A DNA stretch of 64,000 bases from Azospirillum sp. B510 (GCF_000010725.1 NC_013856.1:434001-498000), one strand, 5' to 3'; counted from the stretch's first letter, positions 38,288 to 47,670 are shown. A program made the numbers and translations. The notes: generated from the letters alone by a model not told the origin.

Positions 38288-38896
38288 TCAGGCCGGGCGC
38301 GCCAGCAGTCCCCCCGCCAGGATGCGGAATGCCTCGACGGCCTTGGGGAGAACCTCTCGCGGGTGGTCGCTGGCGGCGACCCAGAGGGCGGCGTTCAGCG
38401 CCGCCCCATTCAGCAACCGCGCCGCCGCTTCCGCATCCACGGGCCTGACGATCCCTTGCGCGATCAGGCTTTCCACCGTCCGGCGGGTCGCTTGCAGGCA
38501 GCCGCTCTGGCTTGGCCATTGTGAGGGATCGCCGAGGAACGCGGGGCCGTCCAGCAGGACGATGCGCTGGATCTCGGGCTCCAGCGCCATTTCGATATAG
38601 GCGACGCCCTCGGCCAGCAGGCCGTCCCACTCATTGCCGGCGCGGCGGACGATGGCTTGAGCGATTGCAATGGCGCGGGTCGCCATCTCGGTGTCGATCT
38701 GGTCGACCACCGCCTGGAGAAGCCCGCGCTTGTCGCCGAAATTGTGGTAGAGCGCGCCGCGCGTCAGCCCGGCCTCGGCGGTCAGCTCATCCATCGACGC
38801 GGCGGCAAACCCCTTTTCGGCGAAGGCTTTGCGGGCGGAGCCGATCAGCTTGGCGCGGGTTTCCTCCATCATTTCAGCGCGTCGTTTTACGGCCAT
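38288..38896 (-). CDS. TetR family transcriptional regulator
   Basis: 202 aa. Helix-turn-helix ARKAFAEKGFAAASMDELTAEAGLTRGALYHNFGDKRGLL and a C-terminal ligand domain of the TetR_C type. Divergent from a RidA-family gene, with three near-identical operators between them, so it almost certainly represses both. Confidence 0.92.
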   Translation of the reverse strand: MAVKRRAEMMEETRAKLIGSARKAFAEKGFAAASMDELTAEAGLTRGALYHNFGDKRGLLQAVVDQIDTEMATRAIAIAQAIVRRAGNEWDGLLAEGVAYIEMALEPEIQRIVLLDGPAFLGDPSQWPSQSGCLQATRRTVESLIAQGIVRPVDAEAAARLLNGAALNAALWVAASDHPREVLPKAVEAFRILAGGLLARPA

Positions 38897-38917
38897 GGCA
38901 TCCCCGAAGCTCTATGG

Positions 38918-38984
38918 CATACGCTCCGTATGTGCATTGACATACGAAGCGTATGTATGCTGTGGTTCGCATACGCGGCGTATA
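38918..38984. promoter_or_regulatory. Three TetR operators, CATACG-N3-CGTATG
   Basis: Site 1 at 38918-38932 (CATACGCTCCGTATG), site 2 at 38941-38955 (CATACGAAGCGTATG), site 3 at 38970-38984 (CATACGCGGCGTATA). Centres are 23 and 29 bp apart. They fill the 153-bp gap between the divergent tetR and ridA genes and are the most striking operator array in the window. Confidence 0.85.
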
Positions 38985-39049
38985 TCAACTTCCGCCGCGC
39001 CTGTGAAGCCCAAAGCCGGATTGCCCGGCACTCACCGAAGAGGACGATC

Positions 39050-39448
39050 ATGGCGCAACACGACGCAATCACCCCGGCCGGCCGACAAGCCCTGTATGAG
39101 CGGCACCGTTATTCGGCGGCGATCCGGTCCGGGGATCTGCTGTTCGTATCGGGGCAGGTCGGCAGCCGTGCCGACGGCTCGCCCGAGCCGGACTTTGAAC
39201 GGCAGGTGCGGCAGGCCTTCGACAATCTCGCCACTGTGCTTGCCGCAGCCGGCTGCGGCTTGGGCGACATCGTCGACGTCACCACCTTCCACACCGACCC
39301 GGCGAACCAGATCGAGACCGTCATGGCGGTGCGCGAAACGCTGATCGGCGATCCGCCCTATCCGAACTGGACGGCGGTCGGGGTGACCTGGCTCGCCGGG
39401 TTCGATTTCGAGATCAAGGTCATCGCCCGCATTCCCGCCGCCGCGTGA
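39050..39448 (+). CDS. RidA family protein (YjgF/YER057c/UK114)
   Basis: 132 aa small trimeric fold. RidA relatives hydrolyse reactive enamines/imines or act in specific catabolic routes. Motifs: RSGDLLFVSGQVGSRADG, FDNLATVLAAAGCGLGDIVDVTTFHTD, NWTAVGVTWLAGFDFEIKVIARI. The usual catalytic Arg of the canonical clade (R105-type in the xxRSxVEV motif) is not evident: the position reads TAVGVTWL, so a different substrate is likely. AGAGGA precedes ATG 39050. Regulated by the divergent TetR. Confidence 0.87.
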   Translation: MAQHDAITPAGRQALYERHRYSAAIRSGDLLFVSGQVGSRADGSPEPDFERQVRQAFDNLATVLAAAGCGLGDIVDVTTFHTDPANQIETVMAVRETLIGDPPYPNWTAVGVTWLAGFDFEIKVIARIPAAA

Positions 39449-39475
39449 TTGACGGCAAGAGGCGCGGCGGAAAGG

Positions 39476-40060
39476 TCAGCGGTCGGCGTCCCGCCGGCCG
39501 TAGCCGATGGGCGGCGGGGCCAGATCGAGGATGCGCTGGTAGAGCCGTTCCGCCTCCTCCCGCGGCTTGAGGCCGAACAGCGGATTGTCGTTCTCGCGGA
39601 AGGCGTCGTCGATCTCCCGCCAATCCTCCGCCGTCAGGGTCCGTTCGGCCAGCGGTAGCAGCTGCTCCTCCTCGGTCTGGAGATGGCCGTATTCGAGGGC
39701 GGCGTAGCGTTCGGCGGTGGCGAAGAAATCCTCCGCCGCGCCGTCGTCGCCGGCCTCGAACCGGACCAGCTGCCGCTTCAGCGTCTCGATCATCGGATAG
39801 CCGAGCGCATGTTCGCGCTCCAGCCTGCCGAGCAGGTCTTCCGCCTCCGGCGCGCGGCGGCGGATGGCGGCGAAGAGGAAGCGATCCTCCTTCGGATGAT
39901 GCCAGTGGTCGGGATAGCTGACGATGTAGTCGAGGATGGCGCGCAGCAGCGGGAAATCGGGGGCTGCCCCGCCGCGGATGGCGCGGATCTGATGGCGCAG
40001 GGCATGCAGCACCGCGGCGATGGCGAAATGCTCGTCCTTGATGATGCGGATGGCGTCCAT
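39476..40060 (-). CDS. Hemerythrin-domain protein
   Basis: 194 aa four-helix protein with the diiron histidine/acid pattern: IIKDEHFAIAAVLHALRHQI, YPDHWHHPKEDRFLF, LEREHALGYPMI, EYGHLQTEEEQLLPLAE. Family members bind O2 or NO or sense redox; the specific role is unknown. Stop is convergent with ridA. Confidence 0.88.
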   Translation of the reverse strand: MDAIRIIKDEHFAIAAVLHALRHQIRAIRGGAAPDFPLLRAILDYIVSYPDHWHHPKEDRFLFAAIRRRAPEAEDLLGRLEREHALGYPMIETLKRQLVRFEAGDDGAAEDFFATAERYAALEYGHLQTEEEQLLPLAERTLTAEDWREIDDAFRENDNPLFGLKPREEAERLYQRILDLAPPPIGYGRRDADR

Positions 40061-40110
40061 GCTGGGGCTCCCCCGGGATGAGGATGGTCGCGGCGGGGCA
40101 GGCGGCGCAC

Positions 40111-41292
40111 TCAGGGCGCCGGCAGGCGGGCCGCGATGTGGGCGGCCACCGCGCACAGTAGCTCGTCGGCGCCCTTGGCGGCGACCAGCTGAAGGCTCGC
40201 CGGGGCGCCGTCGACGGCGGCGAGCGGGATGGCGATCGCCGGATGGCCCGACAGGTTGAAGGGGCGGACCAGCGTGGTCATGCGGACCAGCCGGCTGGTG
40301 TCGCCGGCATCGGCCACCAGCGGCGGCGGTCCGGCCATGGTCGGCAGGGCGATGACCGCCACCCGCGCCAGCAGGGCGTCGACCTCGGCGGTGAAGGCCG
40401 CGCGCACCGCCTCGGCGCGGGCGAGATCCTCCGCCGTGGTGCGGGCGGCGTTGCGCAGACGGACCGCGACATCCTCGCCCACCAGCCCGGTCTCGACCAG
40501 GGCGGCGCAGGCGGCCCAGGTCTCGACATTGATCACCGACAGACCGGCCTCGAAGGCGGCGCGCATGCCGGCCAGGGCGACCGGCTCCACCGGCAGGTCG
40601 GATGACCCCACCGCGGCGCGCACGGCGGCGGCGATGCCGCCGTCGACGTCACCGGCGGATTCCGGATCGAGCAGGCCGATGGTCACGCCGTCAATGGCGG
40701 GAAGCGGCCCGAAGGTCGGGTCGATGGCGGCCATGCAGGCGGACAGCCGGTCCATGTCGGCGGCGAAGGGGCCGACGCAGTCGAGCGAGGTCTCCGCCGG
40801 CATCACACCGTGGCGGCTGACCCGCCCGAAGGTCGGCTTCAACCCGAAGACGCCGCAGCAGGCCGCCGGAATGCGGACCGAGCCGCCGGTGTCGGTGCCG
40901 ATCGCGGCATCGGCCAGCCCGGCGGCGACGGCGGCGGCCGACCCGCTGGAGGAGCCGCCGGGCACGAAGGCGGGGAAGCGCGGGTTGGGCGCGGTGCCGG
41001 CCCAGCGGTTGATGCCGGTGGTGCCGAAGGCGAGCTCGTGCATCGTCGTCTTGCCGACGATCCGCCAGCCGCTGGCCAGCAGGTTGCCGACGACCTCGGC
41101 ATGGCCGGCGGCCGGCGCCGCATCCGCCAGCGACCGGCTGCCGGCGCGCGTCGGCGTGCCGGCGATGTCGATGGTGTCCTTGATCGCGACGGTGGGAAGG
41201 GCGGTCGGAAGAGTGCCGCCGCTTCCGTTCCCGGACGCGAGAGCCCCGGGCGCGATATCAAGGGCCTGGACGAAGATCGTGGCGGATGTCAT
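40111..41292 (-). CDS. Amidase (amidase-signature family)
   Basis: 393 aa. Lys-cisSer-Ser triad in VAIKDTIDIAG, FVPGGSSSGSAAAVAAG and GTDTGGSVRIPAACCG. C-terminus ends LSGHPAIAIPLAAVDGAPASLQLVA as in the family. Substrate unknown; not allophanate hydrolase (no C-terminal domain). GGAAGG upstream of ATG 41292. A perfect 12-bp palindrome lies 135 bp upstream. Confidence 0.88.
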   Translation of the reverse strand: MTSATIFVQALDIAPGALASGNGSGGTLPTALPTVAIKDTIDIAGTPTRAGSRSLADAAPAAGHAEVVGNLLASGWRIVGKTTMHELAFGTTGINRWAGTAPNPRFPAFVPGGSSSGSAAAVAAGLADAAIGTDTGGSVRIPAACCGVFGLKPTFGRVSRHGVMPAETSLDCVGPFAADMDRLSACMAAIDPTFGPLPAIDGVTIGLLDPESAGDVDGGIAAAVRAAVGSSDLPVEPVALAGMRAAFEAGLSVINVETWAACAALVETGLVGEDVAVRLRNAARTTAEDLARAEAVRAAFTAEVDALLARVAVIALPTMAGPPPLVADAGDTSRLVRMTTLVRPFNLSGHPAIAIPLAAVDGAPASLQLVAAKGADELLCAVAAHIAARLPAP

Positions 41293-41426
41293 GGGCGGTG
41301 CCTTCCCCGGTCCGGCCGGAGTCCTCGCGGCGGTTTCCCGCGGCAATGGTCAGCGATACCGCCGCCGGAGCCGGAACCGCTCAGGGTGGATGGGATGGAT
41401 GGAGCCTAGCGGCTGGAAACGTGATT

Positions 41427-41438
41427 AGTCAATTGACT
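41427..41438. promoter_or_regulatory. Palindrome upstream of amidase
   Basis: AGTCAATTGACT, perfect 12-bp palindrome in an AT-rich patch, 135 bp before the amidase start. MarR or GntR proteins recognise sites of this type; the regulator is not identified. Confidence 0.5.
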
Positions 41439-41439
41439 T

Positions 41440-42079
41440 TGGGAAAATATTTTTTGCTGCGTCCGCACAAAAACTGAGCGGTGCGATATCCGCCCATATT
41501 GTCCGGAGACAGTGGTGGAGGCGGGGAGTCCATTAAAAATATACAATAATATTAATTAGTTAGCCCGTCATCGATACTTTTCGGGCAAGGGCTCCCTCCT
41601 AAGTATCTGATTTGGGCACTTGGTTGGGGATCGCCTGTCAGCGATGCAGGAACCTGTCGTAAAAGGAGGCAGTTTTCATTGAAAATTTGATTGCGGAATC
41701 ACGAAACTCTGGCTTAATGATTGGCAAGGGTGGACGGCATGGCCGCCACCAGGGCCTCGATGGAGAAGTGCGGGCCAACCGCCTCCGAACTCTTGGTTCT
41801 CAAACATCCATAAGAAAAATTCGCGACTTGGAGAGAAACCGGACAGGAAATCCGAGTTGGATTTTAAGCAATGGCGCGCTGACGAACTGTTCGCCTCGCT
41901 GATTGCTTTTCAATGCCAGTGGTGATGCTGGCGGCGGCGTCCGCTTTGGTCTTTCCGGAATCGAGAAGAGGCCGGGTGGTGGTGCTTTCCGTTGCGAAGG
42001 CCCGCCCCACCGGCCCGACGGGTCCGCTGGCGCCGCCATGCGGACCGGGACAGCAGGGCAACATGAAAAGGAGGGTGCG
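41440..42079. other. AT-rich intergenic region before the branched-chain-type ABC operon
   Basis: About 640 bp. The first half (41440-41720) is much richer in A/T than the rest of the window (for example AATATTAATTAGTTAG near 41545) and could provide promoter/UP elements. Short open frames (such as 41687-41902) lack domains or ribosome sites. No RNA gene recognised. Confidence 0.5.
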
Positions 42080-43234
42080 GTGTTCGCAAAGAGACTGGCG
42101 GTTCCGTTGCTGCTCGGGGCGCTGACGGCCGGACTGGCGGCCGGGGCCGAGGCGCAGGTGAAGATCGGCGTGGTGAGTTCGGCGACCGGTCCGGTCGCCC
42201 TGGTCGGCATTCCGCAGAAGAACAGCGTCCCGCTGCTGCCGGCCAGCATCGCCGGCCAGACGGTGCAATACATCGCGCTCGACGACGCCAGCGATCCGAC
42301 GGCGACCGTCACCGCCTTCAAGAAGCTGATCACCGAGGAGAAGGTGGACGCCATCATCGGCCCGTCGGGATCGCCCAACGCCATGGGCGTCATCCCGTTC
42401 GCCGCCGAGGCCGGCGTGCCGATGCTGGCCCCGGTCGGCTCGGCCGCCGCCGTGCTGCCGATGACCGACCAGAAGAAATGGGTGTTCAAGACCACCCAGA
42501 ACGACGACCTGATCGCCGAGGCGCTGCTGGACCATATGGCGAAGACCGGGGTCAAGACCGCCGGCTTCATCGGCGCCGCCGATCCCTTCGGCGACAACTG
42601 GCTGAAGGTGTTCGCCGAGGGCCTGGCCAAGCGCGGCATCAAGCTGGTGGCGACCGAGCGGTTCCAGCGCCAGGACACCTCGCTGACCGCCCAGGGGCTG
42701 AAGATCCTGTCGGCCCGGCCCGACGCGGTGCTGGTCGCCGCCCCCGGCAGTGCCTCGGTCCTGCCGCAGACGACGCTGTACGACCAGGGCTATCGCGGCA
42801 AGGTCTATCAGACGCATGGCGCCGCCCTGCCCGATTTCCTCAAGCTGGGCGGCAAGAAGGTGGAGGGCACCATCCTGGCCGCCAGCCTGATGCTGGTGCT
42901 GGACCAGATGCCGGACAGCCACCCGTCCAAGAAGATCGCCGCCGACTACATCGCCGCCTACGAGAAGCTCAACGGCTCCAAGCCGGCGACCTTCGGCGCC
43001 AACGTCTATGACGCCGGCCTGCTGCTGGAGCGCACCATCCCGGTGGCGCTGAAGAGCGGCGAGCCGGGAACCGCCGCCTTCCGCGGCGCGCTGCGCGACG
43101 CGCTGGAACAGGTTAAGGAGCTGGCGGGAACCCAGGGCGTCTACACCATGACCCCGGCCGACCACAGCGGCTTCGACGCCCGTGGACGCGAGCTGATCAC
43201 CGTATCCGGCGGCAAGTGGACGCTGGTCAAGTGA
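42080..43234 (+). CDS. Branched-chain amino acid-type ABC transporter substrate-binding protein
   Basis: 384 aa LivJ/LivK-type binding protein. GTG start at 42080 chosen because GGAGG sits 5-9 nt upstream and it gives a clean signal peptide (FAKRLAVPLLLGALTAGLAAGAEA). Mature protein VKIGVVSSATGPVALVGIPQKN, then AIIGPSGSPNAMGVIPFAAEAGVP. An in-frame upstream ATG exists but adds implausible sequence. Ligand could be an amide or aromatic acid as well as an amino acid, given the nearby amidase and MarR gene. Confidence 0.88.
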   Translation: MFAKRLAVPLLLGALTAGLAAGAEAQVKIGVVSSATGPVALVGIPQKNSVPLLPASIAGQTVQYIALDDASDPTATVTAFKKLITEEKVDAIIGPSGSPNAMGVIPFAAEAGVPMLAPVGSAAAVLPMTDQKKWVFKTTQNDDLIAEALLDHMAKTGVKTAGFIGAADPFGDNWLKVFAEGLAKRGIKLVATERFQRQDTSLTAQGLKILSARPDAVLVAAPGSASVLPQTTLYDQGYRGKVYQTHGAALPDFLKLGGKKVEGTILAASLMLVLDQMPDSHPSKKIAADYIAAYEKLNGSKPATFGANVYDAGLLLERTIPVALKSGEPGTAAFRGALRDALEQVKELAGTQGVYTMTPADHSGFDARGRELITVSGGKWTLVK

Positions 43235-43271
43235 CCTGCTGAGCCGCCGCCGGCGCGAGGGGACACCGGTC

Positions 43272-44309
43272 ATGAATTTCCAGATCATCATGCTGCTGGG
43301 CCAGGACGGGATCACCAACGGCGCCATCTACGCGCTGCTGGCCCTGTCGATCCTGCTGGTCTTCACCGTCACCCGCATCCTGCTGATTCCGCAGGGCGAG
43401 TTCGTCTCCTTCGCCGCGCTCACCATGGCGGCGATGCAGGGCGGCACCCCGGTCCGGCTGGGCTGGCTGCTGCTGGCGCTGGCCGCCGCCGCCTTCGTCA
43501 TGGACATCCAGGCCGGCTTCAGGCGGGATGGCCGGCTGGCGATCCGCCGGGGCTCCGCCTTCGGCCTGCTCTATGCGGCGGGCCTGACGGCGCTGACCGT
43601 CCTCGTGCCGCTGGCCGAGGCGGGGGTGGCGGTGCAGGCGCTGGCGACGGTGGCGCTGATGGTGCCGCTGGGGCTGGCGATCTACCGCGTCTTCTACCAG
43701 CCGATCGCCGCCGCCCACCCGCTGGTGCTGCTGATCGTCTCCATCGCCGTGCATGTGGTGATGGTCGGCATCGGGCTTTTGATGTTCGGGCCGGAGGGGG
43801 CGCGGACGGAGCCGTTTTCCGACGGCGTCCTCAGCTTCGGCATGGTGATGCTGAACAGCCAGACCATCTGGGTGGTGGCGGTGTCGCTGGCGCTGATCCT
43901 GGGCCTGTACCTGTTCTTCGAACGCAGCCTGTACGGCAAGGCGCTGCGCGCCGCCGCCGTCAACCGGCTGGGGGCGGAGCTGGTCGGCATCTCGCCCGAA
44001 CTGGCGGGCAAGGCCAGCTTCGCGCTCGCCGGGCTGATCGGCAGCCTGTCCGGCATCCTGATCGCGCCGATCACCACGATCTATTACGACAGCGGCTTCA
44101 TCATCGGGCTGAAGGGCTTCGTCTGCGCCATCATCGGCGGGCTGGCGAGCTATCCGGCCGCCGCCATCGGCGCCCTGCTGATCGCGCAGGCCGAATCCTT
44201 CTCCACCTTCTGGGCCAGCAGCTACAAGGAGGTGATCGTCTTCACGCTGATCCTCCCGGTCCTGGTCTGGCGCTCGCTGTCCCACCATGGCGCGGAGGAT
44301 GAGGAATGA
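43272..44309 (+). CDS. Branched-chain-type ABC transporter permease (LivH-type)
   Basis: 345 aa, about eight membrane helices, typical start QDGITNGAIYALLALSILLVFTVTRILLIPQGEFV and transmembrane motif ELAGKASFALAGLIGSLSGILIAPITTIYYDSGF. Overlaps the next gene by 4 nt. Confidence 0.92.
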   Translation: MNFQIIMLLGQDGITNGAIYALLALSILLVFTVTRILLIPQGEFVSFAALTMAAMQGGTPVRLGWLLLALAAAAFVMDIQAGFRRDGRLAIRRGSAFGLLYAAGLTALTVLVPLAEAGVAVQALATVALMVPLGLAIYRVFYQPIAAAHPLVLLIVSIAVHVVMVGIGLLMFGPEGARTEPFSDGVLSFGMVMLNSQTIWVVAVSLALILGLYLFFERSLYGKALRAAAVNRLGAELVGISPELAGKASFALAGLIGSLSGILIAPITTIYYDSGFIIGLKGFVCAIIGGLASYPAAAIGALLIAQAESFSTFWASSYKEVIVFTLILPVLVWRSLSHHGAEDEE

Positions 44310-46204
44310 AGCCCGGCGCCCTGTCCAAGCCCTCCGCCGAAAGGCCGTCCCCCTCCATGCCCAGGCTTTCGCCATCCGGCCGGATCCTGCTGGCGCTGGT
44401 GCCGCTGCTGGCCGTGGCACCGCTGCTGCTGCCCACATATCAGGTCACGCTCGCCAACAACATCGGCGTCTTCGCGCTGGCGACGCTCGGCCTCGTGCTG
44501 CTGACCGGCGTCGCCGGCATGACCAGCTTCGGGCAGGCCGCCTTCGTCGGCGTCAGCGCCTATGCCACCGCCTATCTCGCCACCGCCGCCGCCGGCGACC
44601 TGCCGGCACCGCTCGCCTGGATGGCCGGGTCGCCGCTCGCCGGGCTGGCGGCCGGGCTGCTGCTGACGCTGGCCATCGCGCTCGTGCTGGGGGCGGTGAC
44701 GCTGCGGCTGTCCGGCCATTACCTGCCGCTCGGCACCATCGCCTGGGGGCTGTCGCTGTTCTACCTGTTCGGCACCCTGGAGTTTCTCGGCGGCCACAGC
44801 GGGGTGACCGGCATCCCGGCGCTGTCCCTGTTCGGCGTCTCCTTCGACCGGGCGGAGTCGCTGTTCTACCTGATCTGGGCGATCCTGCTGTTGGCGGTGG
44901 CGGCGACGCTGAACCTGCTGGATTCCCGCGTCGGCCGCGCCATCCGCGCGCTGCGCGGCGGCCAGCGCATGTCGGAATCGATGGGCGTCGACAGTTTCCG
45001 CGCCAAGATGACCGCCTTTCTGGTTTCGGCCCTCTATGCCGGGCTGGCGGGCTGGCTCTACGCCTACACCCAGCGCTTCGTCAGCCCGGCGCCCTTCAGC
45101 CTCCAGGCCGGCATCGACTTCCTGTTCATGGCGCTGATCGGCGGGGTGGGGCAGGTCTGGGGGGCGGTGATCGGCGCGGCCGGCGTCACCTTCGCCCGGC
45201 AGTGGTTGCAGGACCTGCTGCCGCATCTGCTGGGCCGCACCGGCAATTTCGAAGCCATCGTCTTCGGCCTGCTGATCATCCTGCTGATGCAGCGCCTGCC
45301 CGGCGGCATCGCCGGCTGGATCGCCAAGGCGTTCGAGCGCCGCCGGCATCGGCGCCCCGGCCGCTCCGAAACGGCGGAGGCGGATTCGGCCATCGCCGAT
45401 CCGTCCATCGCGGACCCGCTGCCGCGCCGGCCGATGCCGGCCAAGGGCGAGGTGGTGCTGGAGGCGAGGGGGGTGACGCGGCGTTTCGGCGGGCTGGTCG
45501 CCAACCGCGACATCAGCTTCACCGTGCGGGCCGGCGAGATCCTGGCGGTCATCGGTCCCAACGGGGCGGGCAAGAGCACGCTGTTCAACCAGCTCTCCTG
45601 CGTCGACCATCCGACCTCCGGCGAGATTCTGTTCCGTGGCGAGCGGATCGACGGCCGCACCGCCCGCGCCATGGCCGGCGCCGGCCTCAGCCGCAGCTTC
45701 CAGCATGTGAAACTGCTGCCGACCATGAGCGTGCTGGAGAATGTCGCCATCGGCGCCCATCTGCGCGGCTCCAAGGGCGTCGCCGCCGCCGCCCTGCGGC
45801 TGAACCGGGCCGAGGAGGCGCGGCTGCTCGACGAGGCGCGGCGCCAGCTGGTCCGGGTCGGGCTCGGCCAGCATCTCCATGCCGAGGCGGGCAGTCTGGC
45901 GCTCGGCCAACAGCGCATCCTGGAGATCGCCCGCGCGCTGTGCGCCGACCCCTGCCTGCTGCTGCTGGACGAACCGGCCGCCGGCCTGCGCTTCCTCGAA
46001 AAACAGGCGCTGGCTGAGCTGCTGGTGAGGCTGCGGTCGGAGGGGATGGCGATCCTGCTGGTCGAGCATGACATGGATTTCGTCATGGGGCTGGTCGACC
46101 GCGTCTATGTCATGGAGTTCGGCGAGCGCATCGCCGAAGGCCCGCCGGAGACGATCCAGACCAACCCGGCCGTCCTCGAAGCCTATCTGGGAGGTGTCGA
46201 ATGA
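44306..46204 (+). CDS. LivM-LivG fusion: branched-chain-type ABC permease/ATPase
   Basis: 632 aa with two complete modules. Residues about 25-340 are the LivM-type permease (LLTGVAGMTSFGQAAFVGVSAYATAYLA; MALIGGVGQVWGAVIGA). A charged linker (about 345-385) leads into a LivG-type ATPase (about 390-632) with Walker A GPNGAGKSTLF near 418, signature LALGQQRILEIARAL, Walker B LLLLDEPAAGL and VEHDMDFVM. No stop or ribosome site separates the parts, so it is a true fusion. Overlaps livF by 4 nt. Confidence 0.93.
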   Translation: MKPGALSKPSAERPSPSMPRLSPSGRILLALVPLLAVAPLLLPTYQVTLANNIGVFALATLGLVLLTGVAGMTSFGQAAFVGVSAYATAYLATAAAGDLPAPLAWMAGSPLAGLAAGLLLTLAIALVLGAVTLRLSGHYLPLGTIAWGLSLFYLFGTLEFLGGHSGVTGIPALSLFGVSFDRAESLFYLIWAILLLAVAATLNLLDSRVGRAIRALRGGQRMSESMGVDSFRAKMTAFLVSALYAGLAGWLYAYTQRFVSPAPFSLQAGIDFLFMALIGGVGQVWGAVIGAAGVTFARQWLQDLLPHLLGRTGNFEAIVFGLLIILLMQRLPGGIAGWIAKAFERRRHRRPGRSETAEADSAIADPSIADPLPRRPMPAKGEVVLEARGVTRRFGGLVANRDISFTVRAGEILAVIGPNGAGKSTLFNQLSCVDHPTSGEILFRGERIDGRTARAMAGAGLSRSFQHVKLLPTMSVLENVAIGAHLRGSKGVAAAALRLNRAEEARLLDEARRQLVRVGLGQHLHAEAGSLALGQQRILEIARALCADPCLLLLDEPAAGLRFLEKQALAELLVRLRSEGMAILLVEHDMDFVMGLVDRVYVMEFGERIAEGPPETIQTNPAVLEAYLGGVE

Positions 46205-46950
46205 GCGCGCCGCTGCTGGAGGTCTCCGACCTCTGCGTCTCCTACGGCAAGATCGAGGCGCTGAGCAACGCCAGCCTGCGGGTGGGCGAGGGGCAGATCG
46301 TCACCGTCATCGGCCCGAACGGGGCCGGCAAGACGACGCTGCTGTCCGCCATCATGGGCGTGCTGCCGTCGCGCGGCCGTGTCAGCTTTCTGGGGCGGGA
46401 GGGGCGATCGCCGGCGATCCAGGACATGGTGGCGCGCGGCATGAGCCTGGTGCCGGAGAAGCGGGCGCTGTTCGCCACCATGAGCGTGGAGGACAATCTG
46501 CGGCTCGGCGGCTTCCGCTTCCATGCGCGATCCCGGCGGGAGCAGGACGCGGCGATGGAGGAGCTCTATGCCCTGTTCCCCCGGCTGAAGGAGCGGCGCG
46601 GCCAGATGGCGGCGACGCTGTCGGGCGGCGAGCGGCAGATGCTGGCGCTCGCCCGCGCCCTGATGGGCAAGCCGAAGCTGCTGATGCTGGACGAGCCGTC
46701 GCTCGGGCTGGCGCCGCTGATCGTGCGCGAGGTCTTCCGCATCATCGCCGAGCTGCGGCGCGGCGGCGTGTCGATCCTGCTGATCGAGCAGAACGCCCGC
46801 GCCGCCTTGCGCGTCGCCGACCACGCCTATGTGCTGGAGCTGGGGCGCATCGCCATGGAGGGGCCGGCGGCGGAGCTGGCGCATGACCCGCGCGTGGTGG
46901 CGGCCTATCTCGGCATGGCCGGCAGGCATCAGGAGATGCTCGCCTCATGA
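46201..46950 (+). CDS. Branched-chain-type ABC transporter ATP-binding protein (LivF-type)
   Basis: 249 aa. Walker A GPNGAGKTTLLSAIMG, signature LSGGERQMLALARAL, Walker B LMLDEPSLGLAPL, H-loop IEQNAR. Completes the importer (binding protein, permease, permease-ATPase, ATPase). Confidence 0.92.
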   Translation: MSAPLLEVSDLCVSYGKIEALSNASLRVGEGQIVTVIGPNGAGKTTLLSAIMGVLPSRGRVSFLGREGRSPAIQDMVARGMSLVPEKRALFATMSVEDNLRLGGFRFHARSRREQDAAMEELYALFPRLKERRGQMAATLSGGERQMLALARALMGKPKLLMLDEPSLGLAPLIVREVFRIIAELRRGGVSILLIEQNARAALRVADHAYVLELGRIAMEGPAAELAHDPRVVAAYLGMAGRHQEMLAS

Positions 46951-47020
46951 CCGGCCCCGGCCGGCGGCGGCATGCGGCCGCCCGGTCGGACCCGCCTTTC
47001 ACGGTATTTCCCTCATGGCG

Positions 47021-47048
47021 TTTGGCAATCCCACCGGCGATTGCTAAA
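47021..47048. promoter_or_regulatory. Inverted repeat upstream of marR-type gene
   Basis: TTTGGCAATC, 8-nt spacer, GATTGCTAAA: GCAATC/GATTGC arms with outer TT/AA symmetry, centred about 58 bp before the regulator start. Candidate self-regulatory operator. Confidence 0.5.
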
Positions 47049-47092
47049 ACGGACCCCCGTCTCGGCACCGGCTGGACAGATATCGGGCACCC

Positions 47093-47566
47093 ATGGCCAT
47101 CGCCAAGAAACTTCGCCGCTACATCCCGTCGGACCCCGCGTTCAATGTGGAGGAATTTCCGTTCTATTGGCTTGCCCGCGTCCAGGGCGTCTACAGCCAG
47201 AGGATGGAAGCCGCGTTGAAGCGGATCGGCACCGACATCCCGAGCTGGCGGGTGCTGTTCATCCTGAAGACGCGCGGCACGTCGAGCATTTCGGAGCTCT
47301 CGACCCACGCCATCGTCAAGCTGTCGACGATGACCCGCATCGTCTACCGCATGAAGGCGGAAGGGCTGGTCGAGACCGGCACCAACGCCGACGATGGCCG
47401 CGTCACCGAAGTGACGATGACCCCGGCCGGCGACGCGCTGGCCGAACGCATCCAGGAGGCGACAACGAAACTGTTCGCCCGCAGTTTCGAGGGGCTGTCG
47501 GAAGCGCAGATCGCCAGGCTGAACGCCATTCTTCAGCAGCTCTACGACAATCTGGCGGAGGATTGA
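47093..47566 (+). CDS. MarR family transcriptional regulator
   Basis: 157 aa winged-helix protein: WRVLFILKTRGTSSISELSTHAIVKLSTMTRIVYRMKAEGLVETGTNADDGRVTEVTMTPAG covers the HTH and wing (DDGRV). It follows the ABC importer on the same strand with a 142-nt gap, and may regulate it. Confidence 0.9.
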   Translation: MAIAKKLRRYIPSDPAFNVEEFPFYWLARVQGVYSQRMEAALKRIGTDIPSWRVLFILKTRGTSSISELSTHAIVKLSTMTRIVYRMKAEGLVETGTNADDGRVTEVTMTPAGDALAERIQEATTKLFARSFEGLSEAQIARLNAILQQLYDNLAED

Positions 47567-47670
47567 CCGGTTCGCCGGTGTTGGGCCCGGCGACTGCGGT
47601 CGGTCCCAATTGCGGGGGCCGCCCGTCGGCGTCCATCGTTGTGGCCGGACGCTGAGCGGCACGGGACGAC

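Noticed and set aside
41687-41902. Plus-strand open frame before the branched-chain-type binding protein
   Set aside because: No ribosome site or similarity; lies in a promoter-like AT-rich region.
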